Source: Sphingobacteriaceae bacterium (GTDB lineage: Bacteria > Bacteroidota > Bacteroidia > B-17B0 > Aurantibacillaceae). Taken from it: 64,000 nucleotides of DNA. Of this stretch, positions 1 through 9,622 are shown one piece after another. Location: contig NVQB01000001.1 of assembly GCA_002319075.1 (NCBI GenBank), positions 2,604,001 to 2,668,000 on the forward strand. The letters run 5' to 3'. Position numbers and translations under genes: made by a program. The stretch's first letter is position 1; every line of letters begins with the position of its first letter. A model generated the notes under the pieces. That model made no database searches. It had not been told where the DNA came from and saw only the letters and a program-made list of their open reading frames with translations.

Positions 1-2336
1 TTTGCTCTTGCTGCTTTCATAGCTTGAAAACCAACTGTCATTAATGCTATAACCAATGCGAGGCATCCTGCTGTCACAAAAACACCAGCGCCAATAGTAA
101 TTCTGTAAGCGTAATCTAACAGCCATTTATTCATGAGATATAATGCTATAGGCGCAGCAATAATGAATGAGATGACGACAAGCTTTAAAAAGTCTTTCGA
201 CAAAAGGGAAATGAGACTGGAAACGGAAGCGCCTAAAACTTTTCTTATCCCAACTTCTTTAGTACGGCGTTCGGCAGTATATGCAGCTAAACCAAACAGA
301 CCAATGCAGGAAATACTAATTGTTAAGAGAGCAAATAGAAAAGAGAGCTTACTTATGAGTGCTTCATTCGCTAGTTTTTTATCCAATTCGTCATTGATAA
401 ATTTGTAATCGAAAGGATAACCTGGGTTACTTTTTTTCAGAGAAGTTTGAATGGTGATTAAGGCCGTCTCTATGTCGGCAGTTTCTTTAATGCGCATAAA
501 CAAGGTGTTGGTCTCCGGTGGAGAGCAGAACATTGCTATTGGTTCAGCATTTTTATAGAGGTCATTGTAAACGTAATCTTTAATGATCCCAACAATTTTA
601 TATTCTGAACCCGAAAATTTCAATGTGGTATTCAATACTTCTTTGTCTGGATTTATAATATCTGCAAAACTTTGATTGATGATAACGCTGCTCGAATCGC
701 TTTCAGAATCTGAATGAAAGTCCCTGCCCTTGAAAAGTTGAATTCCCGCCGTTTCGAAAAAGCCAGAAGTAATCGCGTCAGTAGAAATCAAAATATTTTT
801 AGAAGGATCTTTTCCCGGCCAGTCGAAGCCATCAGTGTTAGCGCCCACATTGATGATCATGTTTCCCGAAGCAACGCTTGATACAACGCCGGAGGCTAAT
901 AATTCTTGTTTTACAAGACTAAGATGATCACGCATGTCTGTATTCATGTCTATACGGATAACATTTTGTGCATTGTAACCCAGGTCGCGGTTTTTAATGT
1001 GACGCAATTGCTGGTAAATGATGATGGTTCCAATAATTAAGACAATGGAGGTGATAAACTGCGCCATTACCAGCCCTTTTCTTACAAAGGCAACACTGCC
1101 ATAACGGTCATAATCCGCACCTTTAAAAATAGCAACTGGTTTAAAGGAAGAAAGGTAAAAGGCAGGATAACTTCCGGAAATAAGTCCGCAAAAAAGTGCC
1201 AGTGATAAAAAGATCAGCCATTGCATTGGATTGCTCGCACCCAGGGATAATTTTTTATCTACAAACGTATTAAAGGCTGGTAGTGCCGCTATTACCAGTA
1301 AACAAGCAATTCCCATAGCCACTATGGAAGTGACAAGCGATTCTGCTAAAAATTGTTTCACGAGGGAACTGCGTTGTGCACCAATTGCTTTTCTTACACC
1401 AACTTCTTTTGCTCTTTTTTGGGCGCGTGCCGTTGAGAGATTCATAAAATTAATACAAGCAATGAGGATGAGCAAAATGGAAATGACACCAAATATTTTC
1501 ACGTATTGAATTCTGCTTTTTTCTTCTGCGGGTTTTCCATTGGCAAAATTGCTTCTCAGCCGCCAGTTTTTCATTGGCATTAAAAAGGGTTTTGAAAGAG
1601 CACCCTCTGCCTTATTACCTATGAAATTATTTATTTTGCGATCAACGCTAACTATATCGTTTTCTGATTTTAATTCAACATAGGTTACCAGGCCGTTCTC
1701 GGTCCAACTGCTGGTCCATGGACAGGCCTCTTCAAACAGTTTAAAGGGTGCGAGCCACTGAAAATGAAGGGTACTGTTTAAAGGTGGATTTTTTATGACA
1801 GCGCTTATCAGATAGTTTTCCTTGTTGTTTACTTTTAGATATTTACCCACGGAGTTAGTTGTACCAAAAAATTTGGTGGACATCAGATCTGTGATCACGA
1901 TTGATTTAGTATTTGGGAAGATAGTCCTGGAATTTCCATAAAGAATTTCAAAAGAAAATAATTCCAGGAAAGAAGGATCAACATAATTGCCACGTTCGTA
2001 AAACTCTTTGTCACCATAGCTAAATGACCAGTTGTCGCCCCAGCCTGTGCGTGCAGAATTTAAGACTTCTGGTATTTCTGCTTTTAAGGCGGCTGACAAT
2101 GGACCTGGAGTAGAAGCAGTGGAAAAAGTCTTGCCATCGTAAGTTTGGTTTACCATTACTTCAGAAATGCGATCGTATTTTGTATGAAAACGATCATAGC
2201 TTACTTCATCCTGTATCCACAATAAAATCAGTATCGCGCAGCTTAAGCCGAGCGCAAGTCCGAACATATTCAACAGTGAAAAACCATTGTTTTTCTTTAA
2301 CTGGCGAAAGGCTACTATAAAATAATTTCTCAGCAT
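1..2336 (-). CDS. MacB/FtsX-type ABC transporter permease (3' end outside window)
   Basis: The minus-strand frame is open from an ATG at 2336 to the left edge, about 778 residues without a stop, so the gene is cut only at its C-terminus. It begins with one transmembrane helix after a basic start (MLRNYFIVAFRQLKKNNGFS), followed by a large periplasmic MacB_PCD-like domain. A three-helix FtsX block with the motif RAKEVGVRKAIGA comes next, then a second periplasmic domain and a second FtsX block with RTKEVGIRKVLGA. This duplicated layout is typical of Bacteroidota permeases of about 800 residues. The ATG directly abuts the stop codon of the upstream permease, so the two are translationally coupled. 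It is inferred to act with the ATPase at 5045 and the adaptor at 6656 in efflux or envelope-stress export; the substrate is unknown. Confidence 0.9.
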   Translation of the reverse strand, partial: MLRNYFIVAFRQLKKNNGFSLLNMFGLALGLSCAILILLWIQDEVSYDRFHTKYDRISEVMVNQTYDGKTFSTASTPGPLSAALKAEIPEVLNSARTGWGDNWSFSYGDKEFYERGNYVDPSFLELFSFEILYGNSRTIFPNTKSIVITDLMSTKFFGTTNSVGKYLKVNNKENYLISAVIKNPPLNSTLHFQWLAPFKLFEEACPWTSSWTENGLVTYVELKSENDIVSVDRKINNFIGNKAEGALSKPFLMPMKNWRLRSNFANGKPAEEKSRIQYVKIFGVISILLILIACINFMNLSTARAQKRAKEVGVRKAIGAQRSSLVKQFLAESLVTSIVAMGIACLLVIAALPAFNTFVDKKLSLGASNPMQWLIFLSLALFCGLISGSYPAFYLSSFKPVAIFKGADYDRYGSVAFVRKGLVMAQFITSIVLIIGTIIIYQQLRHIKNRDLGYNAQNVIRIDMNTDMRDHLSLVKQELLASGVVSSVASGNMIINVGANTDGFDWPGKDPSKNILISTDAITSGFFETAGIQLFKGRDFHSDSESDSSSVIINQSFADIINPDKEVLNTTLKFSGSEYKIVGIIKDYVYNDLYKNAEPIAMFCSPPETNTLFMRIKETADIETALITIQTSLKKSNPGYPFDYKFINDELDKKLANEALISKLSFLFALLTISISCIGLFGLAAYTAERRTKEVGIRKVLGASVSSLISLLSKDFLKLVVISFIIAAPIALYLMNKWLLDYAYRITIGAGVFVTAGCLALVIALMTVGFQAMKAARA

Positions 2337-4730
2337 TTATGAATCTGTTCTTAAACTTTTTACGGGGTTTACAAGTGCGGCTTTTGCCGCCTGCAGTCCA
2401 ACAGTCATTAAAGCTATAACGAAGGCGAGAAGTCCAGCGATGATAAACACCCAGAAGCCAATGTCAATTCTAAAGGCATAATCCTGCAGCCATTTATTCA
2501 TAAGATACCAGGCAATTGGTGAAGCAATAACAAAAGAGATTACCACAAGCTTTAAAAAGTCTTTGGAGATAAGTTTTACTATGTCCTGTACACTTGATCC
2601 TAAAACTTTGCGAATACCAATTTCTTTAAAGCGTTGTTTTATGGTAAAGGATGCGAGCCCGAATAACCCCAAACATGCTACTAATACGGATAAGAAAGTG
2701 AAGGCACTTAAAACATTGCGAATGTTTTTTTCAGTATGGTATAAGCTATCAAAATCTTCTTCGAGAAAACCAGTATCAAATGGACTTTGTGTGGCCACAG
2801 TTTTCCATGTTGCTTCGAGCTCTTTTAAAGTAGCATTCAAATTTTCGGTTTTTAAACGAACGCTTATTGTCTGACCCCACTCTGTGGTATAACCCATTAC
2901 AAGAGGTTTGATTTCATCGTGAAGAGAAGCGAAATTGAAATTCTTTAGAACCCCAACAACTTTTCTTTCACCGCCTAAATCTAATTTTTTTCCAATGGCA
3001 TCTTTTGGATTTTTCCACCCGAATTCTTTTACGGCAGCTTCATTGACTATAACAGCCTGCTCAGCATCTGATGCAAAATCCCGGGAAAAATTTCTTCCGG
3101 CAACTAAATTCATCTGATAGGTTTTAATGAAATTCTCGTCAGCAAAGATTACATAGGAAGAGGCTGTTTCACCGTCTTTAAAGCCTTCTGGAGTCATTAA
3201 TTGATAGCCTATACCTTTAAAAGAAAAATTATTCACCGAACCCTGTACAACTTTTGAATTTTTTTTAAGTTCATTTAATATGGTCGTTGCTTTGTCTGCA
3301 TCCTGCGGCTTTAGTTTAAGGTTTAAGATCTGGTCTTTGTTCATACCAATGTTTCGGTTTTGAATAAATTCCAATTGGTTAAGAATAAGGGTCGTTCCGA
3401 TAATAAGTATGATAGCGATTGTAAATTGAAAAACCACGAGGCCCTTTCTCAAAAATATATCGCTCCATCCATGACTGATCTTTCCTTTTAAAGATTGAAC
3501 AGGCGCGAACGAAGACATCAAAAGGGCTGGATAAAGGCCGGCTAAAATACCCACGCCTAAAATAATTGAAAGGTTAAGCCACAACAGATCCAGGCTTAGA
3601 GTGAGCGGTATGCCGAGCAACGTGTTATAAAAGGGAATGGAAATTAAAACTATAAGAAAAGAAATAAGACTTGCAAAGCTTGTGAAGACCAGAGATTCGC
3701 CGAGAAATTGGGAGATGAGTTGCGACCTTTCAGCACCTACCACTTTTCTTAAACCAATTTCTTTTGAACGGTTGAGTGAGCGTGCCGTGGAAAGATTGAT
3801 AAAATTGCAGCATGCTATCAGCAAAATTAATAGCGCAGCCCCGCTAAAAATATAAACGTAAGTAATATCTCCTTTCACTATCCCTGGAAACTCCGTATCC
3901 ATATGCGATTTAAGGTGGATATCAGTCACAGGTTGCATTTTAATATGCATAACAAGACCCACCTGTTTATTGATATCTGCCATTTCTTTCTCAAGCATGG
4001 CGTTTATTTTCTTTTCAAGAATTTGCGGATTTGTATGCTCTTTAATTAAGATATAAGAAAATATATTGCAGTTTAACCAGGCTTTTTCACCTTCCATAAA
4101 GTTGGGATCATTTTTAAAAAGATCGTTTCGTGTTACCGAAGAGATAAAGCAGTCGGTAGTAAAATGCGAGTTTTTTGGAATGTCTTTCATAATGCCGGTT
4201 ACCATTAAATTAACAGTATCGGCTAGCTGAATCATTTTTCCAAACGCTGGTTCATCACCAAAATACCGCTTGGCCATGCTTTGCGTAATGACAATGTTAT
4301 AGGGGTTAGCAAGCGCTCTATGCGCATCACCTTCTAGTAGTCCCAGACTAAACATTTCGAAAAGAGAGGAATCCGCGTAAAGAATTTTAGTATCCGGTAT
4401 TTTTTTGCCTTTGTAGGAGATCTGTCTTTGTGATTCGCTAAATCGCGTAAATGCACTTACTTCCGGAAAGTTATATTTAACACGATCAGCTACAGGGGGA
4501 GAGGTGCGTGCAAACTCCACTAATTTTTTTGGTTCTTTCACGCTAGTAACTAATCTGAAGAGGCGATCTGCTTTTTCATTATAGTCGTCATAACTTAATT
4601 CGTAACTCACATATAAGTATATGATAGAGCAGCAGGCAATGCTTATGGAAAGTCCAATAATATTAATGGAAGAAAATAATTTGTTCCGGATAATATTTCG
4701 CCAGGCTATTTTGATATAATTCTTTAGCAT
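2337..4730 (-). CDS. MacB/FtsX-type ABC transporter permease
   Basis: A 797-residue membrane protein with the same two-block layout as its downstream neighbour. It has an N-terminal helix after MLKNYIKIAWRNIIRNK, a MacB-like periplasmic domain, and an FtsX helix block near 300-430 with RSKEIGLRKVVGA. A second periplasmic domain and a final FtsX block near 675-790 with RFKEIGIRKVLGS follow. The RxKEIGxRKxxG signatures mark the cytoplasmic coupling segments of this family. Length is normal for the Bacteroidota form. It is probably a tandem duplicate of the permease at 1-2336, and the two may form a heterodimer served by one ATPase. The cargo cannot be told from sequence. Confidence 0.92.
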   Translation of the reverse strand: MLKNYIKIAWRNIIRNKLFSSINIIGLSISIACCSIIYLYVSYELSYDDYNEKADRLFRLVTSVKEPKKLVEFARTSPPVADRVKYNFPEVSAFTRFSESQRQISYKGKKIPDTKILYADSSLFEMFSLGLLEGDAHRALANPYNIVITQSMAKRYFGDEPAFGKMIQLADTVNLMVTGIMKDIPKNSHFTTDCFISSVTRNDLFKNDPNFMEGEKAWLNCNIFSYILIKEHTNPQILEKKINAMLEKEMADINKQVGLVMHIKMQPVTDIHLKSHMDTEFPGIVKGDITYVYIFSGAALLILLIACCNFINLSTARSLNRSKEIGLRKVVGAERSQLISQFLGESLVFTSFASLISFLIVLISIPFYNTLLGIPLTLSLDLLWLNLSIILGVGILAGLYPALLMSSFAPVQSLKGKISHGWSDIFLRKGLVVFQFTIAIILIIGTTLILNQLEFIQNRNIGMNKDQILNLKLKPQDADKATTILNELKKNSKVVQGSVNNFSFKGIGYQLMTPEGFKDGETASSYVIFADENFIKTYQMNLVAGRNFSRDFASDAEQAVIVNEAAVKEFGWKNPKDAIGKKLDLGGERKVVGVLKNFNFASLHDEIKPLVMGYTTEWGQTISVRLKTENLNATLKELEATWKTVATQSPFDTGFLEEDFDSLYHTEKNIRNVLSAFTFLSVLVACLGLFGLASFTIKQRFKEIGIRKVLGSSVQDIVKLISKDFLKLVVISFVIASPIAWYLMNKWLQDYAFRIDIGFWVFIIAGLLAFVIALMTVGLQAAKAALVNPVKSLRTDS

Positions 4731-4741
4731 GTTTCAGGGGT

Positions 4742-5041
4742 TTAAAAAAGCTTAAGATGGAGCAAAGGAAAATTTGGAAAGGCTATTTTTTGTTCTAAAT
4801 TTTTTGTTTCGGGTTCTTTATGTTTCCTGTTAAATCTTACCAGCGCTGTGAAGGGTTTAATGTAACTTAATTCGTGAGGAATGAATTTACCAGGCGTTAC
4901 AGGGCTACTTTCGCGTCTTAAATGGGCTTTTAAAAATGCGTTAGCGTTCAGGTTATTTAGGAAAAGTGTAAGAAAAATCAAGCATGCCGCAACATATAGT
5001 AAAATAATTTTTTGAATATATAAAAGCTGTTGGGATTTCAT
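4742..5041 (-). CDS. Short hypothetical ORF inside the efflux operon
   Basis: A 99-codon frame starting with ATG three bases after the ATPase stop and ending 11 bases before the next permease start, so its position fits an operon gene. Residues 8-30 form one hydrophobic segment (KIILLYVAACLIFLTLFL); the rest is basic and resembles no family I know. The low-complexity C-terminus could also mean it is spacer. Without it there would be a 314-base gap between ATPase and permease, unusual in this tight operon. Whether it is translated is uncertain. Confidence 0.35.
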   Translation of the reverse strand: MKSQQLLYIQKIILLYVAACLIFLTLFLNNLNANAFLKAHLRRESSPVTPGKFIPHELSYIKPFTALVRFNRKHKEPETKNLEQKIAFPNFPLLHLKLF

Positions 5042-5044
5042 TTT

Positions 5045-5722
5045 TTATATTTTAATATTTTGAGTCACTATCTGCCCATCGAGCATATTGATAACGCGGT
5101 GAGTGTAGCGCGAATCATGCTCGGAGTGAGTTACCATAATAATTGTAGTTCCTTGCTCATTTAAATCAGTTAGTAGTTGCATCACATCATTACCGTTTCT
5201 TGAATCCAGATTCCCCGTGGGCTCATCGGCTAAAATTAATTTCGGATTATTTACTACTGCACGCGCAACAGCCACACGTTGTTGTTGTCCACCCGAAAGT
5301 TGCTGTGGATAATGGTTGCGACGGTGTGCGATCTGAATTTTATCAAGAACTTGATCCACAATGCGTTTTCTTTCTGCAGTTGCTACACCCGTGTAAATAA
5401 GTGGAAGCTCTACGTTTTCAAACACGGTAAGCTCGTCAATGAGGTTAAAACTTTGAAAGACAAATCCAATATTGTGTTTACGCATTTCTGCGCGTTTACG
5501 TTCGTTGAACTTTGCAACTTCTGTATCGTTAAAAATAAAACTGCCGCTATCTAAATCATCAAGAAGACCAATGATGTTTAAGAGCGTTGATTTGCCGCAA
5601 CCTGAGGGACCCATGATGGCAACGAATTCGCCGGTATTAATTTCAAATGAAATTTTATTTAAGGCAACTGTTTCAACTTCTTCCGTGCGATAAATTTTTT
5701 CGAGGTCTTTTACTTTTATCAT
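5045..5722 (-). CDS. LolD/MacB-type ABC transporter ATP-binding protein
   Basis: A 225-residue nucleotide-binding subunit of the class that drives MacB and LolCDE mechanotransmission transporters. Visible motifs are Walker [10 protein letters not shown] (38-46), a Q-loop in GFVFQSFNL, the signature LSGGQQQR, Walker [13 protein letters not shown] and the switch histidine in MVTHSEHD. It supplies ATP hydrolysis for the FtsX-type permeases encoded just downstream. The CPBP protease gene lies 33 bases upstream and the adaptor beyond that, all on the same strand, so one transcript is likely. The family assignment is firm; the transported substrate is not known. Confidence 0.95.
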   Translation of the reverse strand: MIKVKDLEKIYRTEEVETVALNKISFEINTGEFVAIMGPSGCGKSTLLNIIGLLDDLDSGSFIFNDTEVAKFNERKRAEMRKHNIGFVFQSFNLIDELTVFENVELPLIYTGVATAERKRIVDQVLDKIQIAHRRNHYPQQLSGGQQQRVAVARAVVNNPKLILADEPTGNLDSRNGNDVMQLLTDLNEQGTTIIMVTHSEHDSRYTHRVINMLDGQIVTQNIKI

Positions 5723-5755
5723 ATATCTATTACTGGTTTGTTAATGGCTTATCTT

Positions 5756-6652
5756 TTAAAGGACGTTTTCCTGAACTTTATAATGTTCTTTGCTACGCGT
5801 CCAGTAAGGTTTTATAATTTTGTTTTGTTTGTTACAAAGCATCAATAAAACAAAGGTTGCCAGTAAACAAAAAACCGTTGCTTGTACCGACCCTTCAGGC
5901 CCGAAGGCGCCACCTGTATACCAGTCTTCGCCTTTAATGGTGGTAGTTAATAAAGATTTGGTAGTAGAGTTGCCAGAAACCGTTGCTCCAAAAATACCTG
6001 ACTGGCTAAAATTCCAGGCAAAGTGTATGGCAATAGGAAACCATAAGTTTCTTGAGAACATAAATGCTGCAGCCAGGAATAGCCCGGCTTGTAAGGCTAA
6101 ACCGACTGCTGCGGCTATAGTGCTGTGAGGATTTCCAAGATGCAAGGCTCCAAAAATCAAAGCCGATAAGATCAAAGAAATATAACTTCCTAATTTTTCT
6201 TCCAGAATCCGAAAGATTATTCCCCGCACTAAAACTTCTTCGAAAATAGCAGAAGTAAAGGCCATGGTTAAGGAAGGAATCAGAAAAAGAAGGGGGTTTA
6301 CAGAGAGCACTGTGAATCCACCTTTTAAGTAAATCACTGAAATAGTAAGAGATTGCAAAAGAGCTCCTAACAAAATTCCCACAAGAAGGTGTTGTCCAAT
6401 TTTTTTTGTGTTGAATTCTGTTACGTCTCGTTTTTCATAATTTTTGAAAAGCAGAGTATAACTTAAAAAAGATAAAACCGCCGTGATCAAGCCAACTATT
6501 AAATGTTTTGTCGGTTTTTCTGTTCCAAGATAATCCAGTAATTGCCCCGCAAGGTATTGCCCAAGGCCAACGGTAGCTACTACAGCCACTATCCCGATGA
6601 TAATTTTCGTTAGTGGGAAGTGTAAAATATTTTGGGCCAGGTTTTTTTGCAT
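5756..6652 (-). CDS. CPBP/CAAX-type intramembrane metalloprotease
   Basis: A 298-residue polytopic membrane protein with the motifs of the Abi/CPBP (Rce1-like) family: an EExxxR box, with E138, E139 and R143 in FEEVLVRG, His171 in FGALHLGNP, and His210/Asn214 in IAIHFAWN. These residues form the metal or catalytic site in characterised relatives. Roughly eight hydrophobic segments are visible. It sits between the adaptor (3 bases upstream) and the ATPase, so it belongs to the efflux operon. Its role there is unknown; family members include bacteriocin immunity and peptide-processing proteins, which would fit an operon exporting a peptide. That link is inference. Confidence 0.88.
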   Translation of the reverse strand: MQKNLAQNILHFPLTKIIIGIVAVVATVGLGQYLAGQLLDYLGTEKPTKHLIVGLITAVLSFLSYTLLFKNYEKRDVTEFNTKKIGQHLLVGILLGALLQSLTISVIYLKGGFTVLSVNPLLFLIPSLTMAFTSAIFEEVLVRGIIFRILEEKLGSYISLILSALIFGALHLGNPHSTIAAAVGLALQAGLFLAAAFMFSRNLWFPIAIHFAWNFSQSGIFGATVSGNSTTKSLLTTTIKGEDWYTGGAFGPEGSVQATVFCLLATFVLLMLCNKQNKIIKPYWTRSKEHYKVQENVL

Positions 6653-6655
6653 GAT

Positions 6656-7915
6656 TTATTTTTTATCTGATAAAATTAGTTCCTGGGTGTTCTCGTAATT
6701 ATCATAACCAGAAGTAATTATTTTATCGCCGGGCTGTAAGCCTTGCATAACTTCATAATATTCCGGATTTTGTCTTCCGAGCTGAATATCGATTCTGTAT
6801 GCTCTCGATCCATCATCACTCACTTTAAATACCCAGTTGCCCCCGGTTTGCTGATAAAATCCACCTTTTGCTAATAACACTGCCTGTGTTTCATCGCTTA
6901 AAGCGAGACGAATCTGAAGTGTTTGCCCGCGACGGATTTCCTTCGCAACTTCCCCTTCAAATTTCATATCTACCTGGAATTTTCCATTCTTTACCTGTGA
7001 ATAAACTTTATGAATTTTTAATTTGTAATCTTTTCCATTGAAACTAAATTCTCCAATCAATCCTGTGTAAATTCTTGAGATATAATGTTCATCTATGTCA
7101 ACGCGAACTTTAAAACCACTTAGCACATCTATTTGTCCGAGACGCTCGCCTTTATTTTTATTCTGGCCAATTTCAGCGTCTAATGAGGTAAGCTGTCCGT
7201 CAATAGGAGCACGTACTATAAGATCTTCTACTTTCTGACGCATAATGGCTAACGACTGTTGGGTGCGTTTATATGATTCCTGTGCCTGTTCGTATTCATC
7301 TTTTGTGGAAAGGGAATCCTGGTTTAAAATCTTATCCGTCAATATTTTTTTCTTTACGGCGTAATTGTAATTGTTTTCCGATTGTTTGTATTCCTGCAAT
7401 GAAATCACATTTTGTTCGTAGAGTTTTTTATTCAGAGTGTAAAGACGTTCGGCTTCCCGTAAGGTACTTTCCACATCAGTACCCTGGTTTAATTTCATAA
7501 TGGTATTTTGTTGAGCCGCGTTTCTTGAAATACGCATCTGCGTTAATAAATTAAAAACAGAAGTTTCCTGGTTAGCCAGGCTTAATTCAAGATCGGTGTT
7601 AGAGAGTTTCAGAATGGCTTCTCCCTTTTTCATCATTGCGCCGTCTTCTGCAAATTTCTCCTCTACACGGCCGCCTTCAAGGGCATCTAAATAAATGGTG
7701 GTGAGCGGCAATACGATCCCATTTACCGGGATAAATTCTTTAAACGGGCCTTTTTTTACTTCACTGATGGTAAGCCTTTCCATATTCACATTCAGTTTTG
7801 AACCTCCTGATGTAAAATAAATACTTCCTGAAATTAATAACACAATGGCTGTTACAAATGCAATTGTCATTAGTTTTTTTGTAGTCCACTTCTTCTTTTC
7901 AATAACCCTGTCCAT
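6656..7915 (-). CDS. HlyD/MacA-like periplasmic adaptor (membrane fusion) protein
   Basis: A 419-residue adaptor anchored by one N-terminal helix (about 14-30). A lipoyl/barrel-sandwich half follows (DGAMMKKGEAILKLSNTDLE), then a long alpha-helical hairpin (about 115-225) rich in heptads, the second lipoyl half (VRAPIDGQLTSLDAEIGQ), a beta-barrel, and a membrane-proximal domain ending in GLQPGDKIITSGYDNY. This is the order seen in MacA/HlyD proteins, which bridge an inner-membrane transporter to an outer-membrane channel. It is the first gene of the operon with the ATPase and two permeases; no TolC-like gene is visible in the window. It is transcribed away from the NtrC-type regulator across a 354-base intergenic region with candidate control sites. 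Confidence 0.92.
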   Translation of the reverse strand: MDRVIEKKKWTTKKLMTIAFVTAIVLLISGSIYFTSGGSKLNVNMERLTISEVKKGPFKEFIPVNGIVLPLTTIYLDALEGGRVEEKFAEDGAMMKKGEAILKLSNTDLELSLANQETSVFNLLTQMRISRNAAQQNTIMKLNQGTDVESTLREAERLYTLNKKLYEQNVISLQEYKQSENNYNYAVKKKILTDKILNQDSLSTKDEYEQAQESYKRTQQSLAIMRQKVEDLIVRAPIDGQLTSLDAEIGQNKNKGERLGQIDVLSGFKVRVDIDEHYISRIYTGLIGEFSFNGKDYKLKIHKVYSQVKNGKFQVDMKFEGEVAKEIRRGQTLQIRLALSDETQAVLLAKGGFYQQTGGNWVFKVSDDGSRAYRIDIQLGRQNPEYYEVMQGLQPGDKIITSGYDNYENTQELILSDKK

Positions 7916-7960
7916 ATTCTTTTTCCGGTTTCGTTAGCCAATTTAGATAAAATAAAAATG

Positions 7961-8001
7961 TATGGTGGCTCAATTAATTTGCAGCTAATAAAGCCACCAT
8001 A
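7961..8001. promoter_or_regulatory. Perfect 10-bp inverted repeat upstream of the adaptor gene
   Basis: TATGGTGGCT at 7961-7970 is matched exactly by its reverse complement AGCCACCATA at 7992-8001, with 21 bases between. It lies 46 bases upstream of the adaptor start, within the leader if transcription starts near 8030. It could be an operator or an RNA hairpin in the 5' leader. The arms contain TGGC, but neither strand gives correctly spaced sigma-54 elements here. Confidence 0.5.
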
Positions 8002-8035
8002 CTATCGTAATGAACAAACAACAAGCAACAGATAA

Positions 8036-8050
8036 GCATAATCGTGCCAC
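8036..8050 (-). promoter_or_regulatory. Possible sigma-54-type -24/-12 promoter for the efflux operon
   Basis: On the minus strand TGGCACG is followed by ATTA and TGC. This resembles the sigma-54 consensus TGGCACG-N4-TTGC, but the GG-to-GC distance is one base short of standard. It is about 120 bases upstream of the adaptor start and downstream of the paired TGTCC repeats, the right geometry for an NtrC-activated promoter. The spacing fault keeps confidence low. Confidence 0.35.
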
Positions 8051-8101
8051 AATAATTAATTGTTGAAAATGAAGCACTTATGTTTTTGAGAAAAGAAAAA
8101 C

Positions 8102-8140
8102 TGTCCGTTACTGAAACGGATACTGTCCGCTTTTGGTACA
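8102..8140. promoter_or_regulatory. Paired TGTCC-type repeats, candidate activator binding sites
   Basis: Two neighbouring partial palindromes are visible: TGTCCGTT-ACTGA-AACGGATA (8102-8122, one mismatch in eight-base arms) and TGTCC-GCTTTT-GGTACA (8124-8140). Both begin ACTGTCCG or CTGTCCG. They stand between the divergent efflux operon and the NtrC-type regulator, about 60-100 bases from the candidate sigma-54 element, where an enhancer-binding protein with a Fis-type helix-turn-helix would bind. Confidence 0.45.
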
Positions 8141-8188
8141 CTTTTTTAAGATTTATTTTTTAGCGGGAATTCCACAGTTAATCCGAGC

Positions 8189-8220
8189 TTTCAGGTATAT
8201 TTATGCCGTCAATATTTTTG
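8189..8220 (+). promoter_or_regulatory. Candidate Bacteroidota housekeeping promoter for the regulator/kinase pair
   Basis: A TTTC at 8189-8192 (near-match to the -33 TTTG) is followed after 20 bases by TATTTTTG at 8213-8220, which matches the -7 consensus TAnnTTTG. It lies 50 bases before the ATG of the NtrC-type regulator. Confidence 0.45.
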
Positions 8221-8269
8221 TCCTGCGCCAGGCAGGGTATCACGATTAAAAAAATAACAGAAACCCCAT

Positions 8270-9622
8270 ATGAATTTAAAGCAGGCAAAAATTTTAGTAC
8301 TCGATGACGATAAGGATGTGCTTACCGCCATTAGTTTGCTTTTGAAGAAAGAAGTTCAGCAAGTGATCACCGAAAAAAATCCTGAGAATTTATTGGGCCT
8401 GCTCAAAAAGCATTCTTTCGATCTCATTTTGCTGGACATGAACTTTAACGCGTCTATTAATACAGGGAACGAAGGAATTTATTGGCTGAAGCGTGTAAAA
8501 GAATTGTATCCGGCTTTGTGTGTAATTATGATCACGGCATATGCGGATATTGATCTGGCCATTCGTTGTTTAAAAGAAGGCGCTTCAGATTTTATTGTGA
8601 AGCCCTGGAACAATCAAAAGTTAGTAGAGGCCATTGAAGTTATATTAAAGAAAAAAGATTCAGATAAAAATCATATTAAACAGCAAAATTACGGAGATTT
8701 AGGTCTTCTGGGTCAAAGCGAGGTGATGCTGGATATTTTTAATAAGATCGAAAAAGTTGCACCAACCGACGCCAACATTTTAATTTTAGGTGAGAATGGA
8801 ACGGGAAAAGATTTAATCGCGCAAGCTATTCATCAGCGCTCTTTGAGGGCAAAACAGACCTATGTAAAGGTGGATGTGGGTTCACTCACTGAAAGTCTTT
8901 TTGAAAGCGAGTTGTTCGGACATAAAAAGGGTGCTTTTACTGATGCCCGGGAAGACCGCGCGGGTAGGTTCGAAGCGGCCAACGGCGGTACATTATTTTT
9001 GGATGAGATCGGAAATATTTCACTGCATCAGCAAGCGAAACTTTTAACCGTTTTGCAAAACAGACACATTACAAGACTTGGAACAAATACAACTATCCCT
9101 GTTGATTTACGATTAATTTGCGCTACAAATATTCCGTTGAATGAATTAGCCAATGAAACAAAATTCAGAAAAGATTTAATTTACAGGATAAATACAGTAG
9201 AGATCATGGTACCGCCTTTACGCGCGCGCAAAGGCGACATTGCTTTACTGGCCAGGCATTTTCTGAAATTTTACGGTAATAAATATTTTAAACCAGAGGC
9301 AGAATTCAGTTCCAAAGCTCTGGATAAACTTTGCGCTTATCATTTTCCGGGAAACGTTCGCGAGCTGCAATACATTGTAGAACGCGCCGTTATAATGGCA
9401 GATACGGAAACACTTCAACCAGGGGATCTTATTTTTTCGCCAATAGAGTCGGGCCAAAAAATCTTATCAGAAGAAGAGAGTGAGACAAAATTAAGCGCGA
9501 TAGAAAAACAAACCATTTTGCGCGTGATAGAAAAAAATAACGGCAACATTACCAAAGCCGCAAAAGAACTAGGAATTACACGCACAGCTCTTTACCGCAG
9601 ATTAAGTAAATATGAAATTTAA
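8270..9622 (+). CDS. NtrC-family sigma-54-dependent response regulator
   Basis: A 450-residue three-domain activator. The receiver domain occupies about 1-125, with acidic residues near 12-14, phospho-acceptor Asp56 (LILLDM) and Lys111 in VKPW. The AAA+ sigma-54 interaction domain (about 145-380) has Walker A GENGTGKD (174-181), a GAFTDA loop (221-226, a variant of GAFTGA that contacts sigma-54) and a Walker B region ending in LFLDEIG. A Fis-type helix-turn-helix closes the protein ([20 protein letters not shown]). Its stop overlaps the kinase start by 11 bases, so the two are coupled. Divergent orientation to the efflux operon and the paired TGTCC repeats between them suggest that operon is the target. 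Confidence 0.95.
   Translation: MNLKQAKILVLDDDKDVLTAISLLLKKEVQQVITEKNPENLLGLLKKHSFDLILLDMNFNASINTGNEGIYWLKRVKELYPALCVIMITAYADIDLAIRCLKEGASDFIVKPWNNQKLVEAIEVILKKKDSDKNHIKQQNYGDLGLLGQSEVMLDIFNKIEKVAPTDANILILGENGTGKDLIAQAIHQRSLRAKQTYVKVDVGSLTESLFESELFGHKKGAFTDAREDRAGRFEAANGGTLFLDEIGNISLHQQAKLLTVLQNRHITRLGTNTTIPVDLRLICATNIPLNELANETKFRKDLIYRINTVEIMVPPLRARKGDIALLARHFLKFYGNKYFKPEAEFSSKALDKLCAYHFPGNVRELQYIVERAVIMADTETLQPGDLIFSPIESGQKILSEEESETKLSAIEKQTILRVIEKNNGNITKAAKELGITRTALYRRLSKYEI

Noticed and set aside
7961-8001. Sigma-54 promoter within the TGGTGGCT inverted repeat
   Set aside because: On both strands the GG-to-GC distance is wrong (one or two bases too long), so only the inverted repeat itself is reported.
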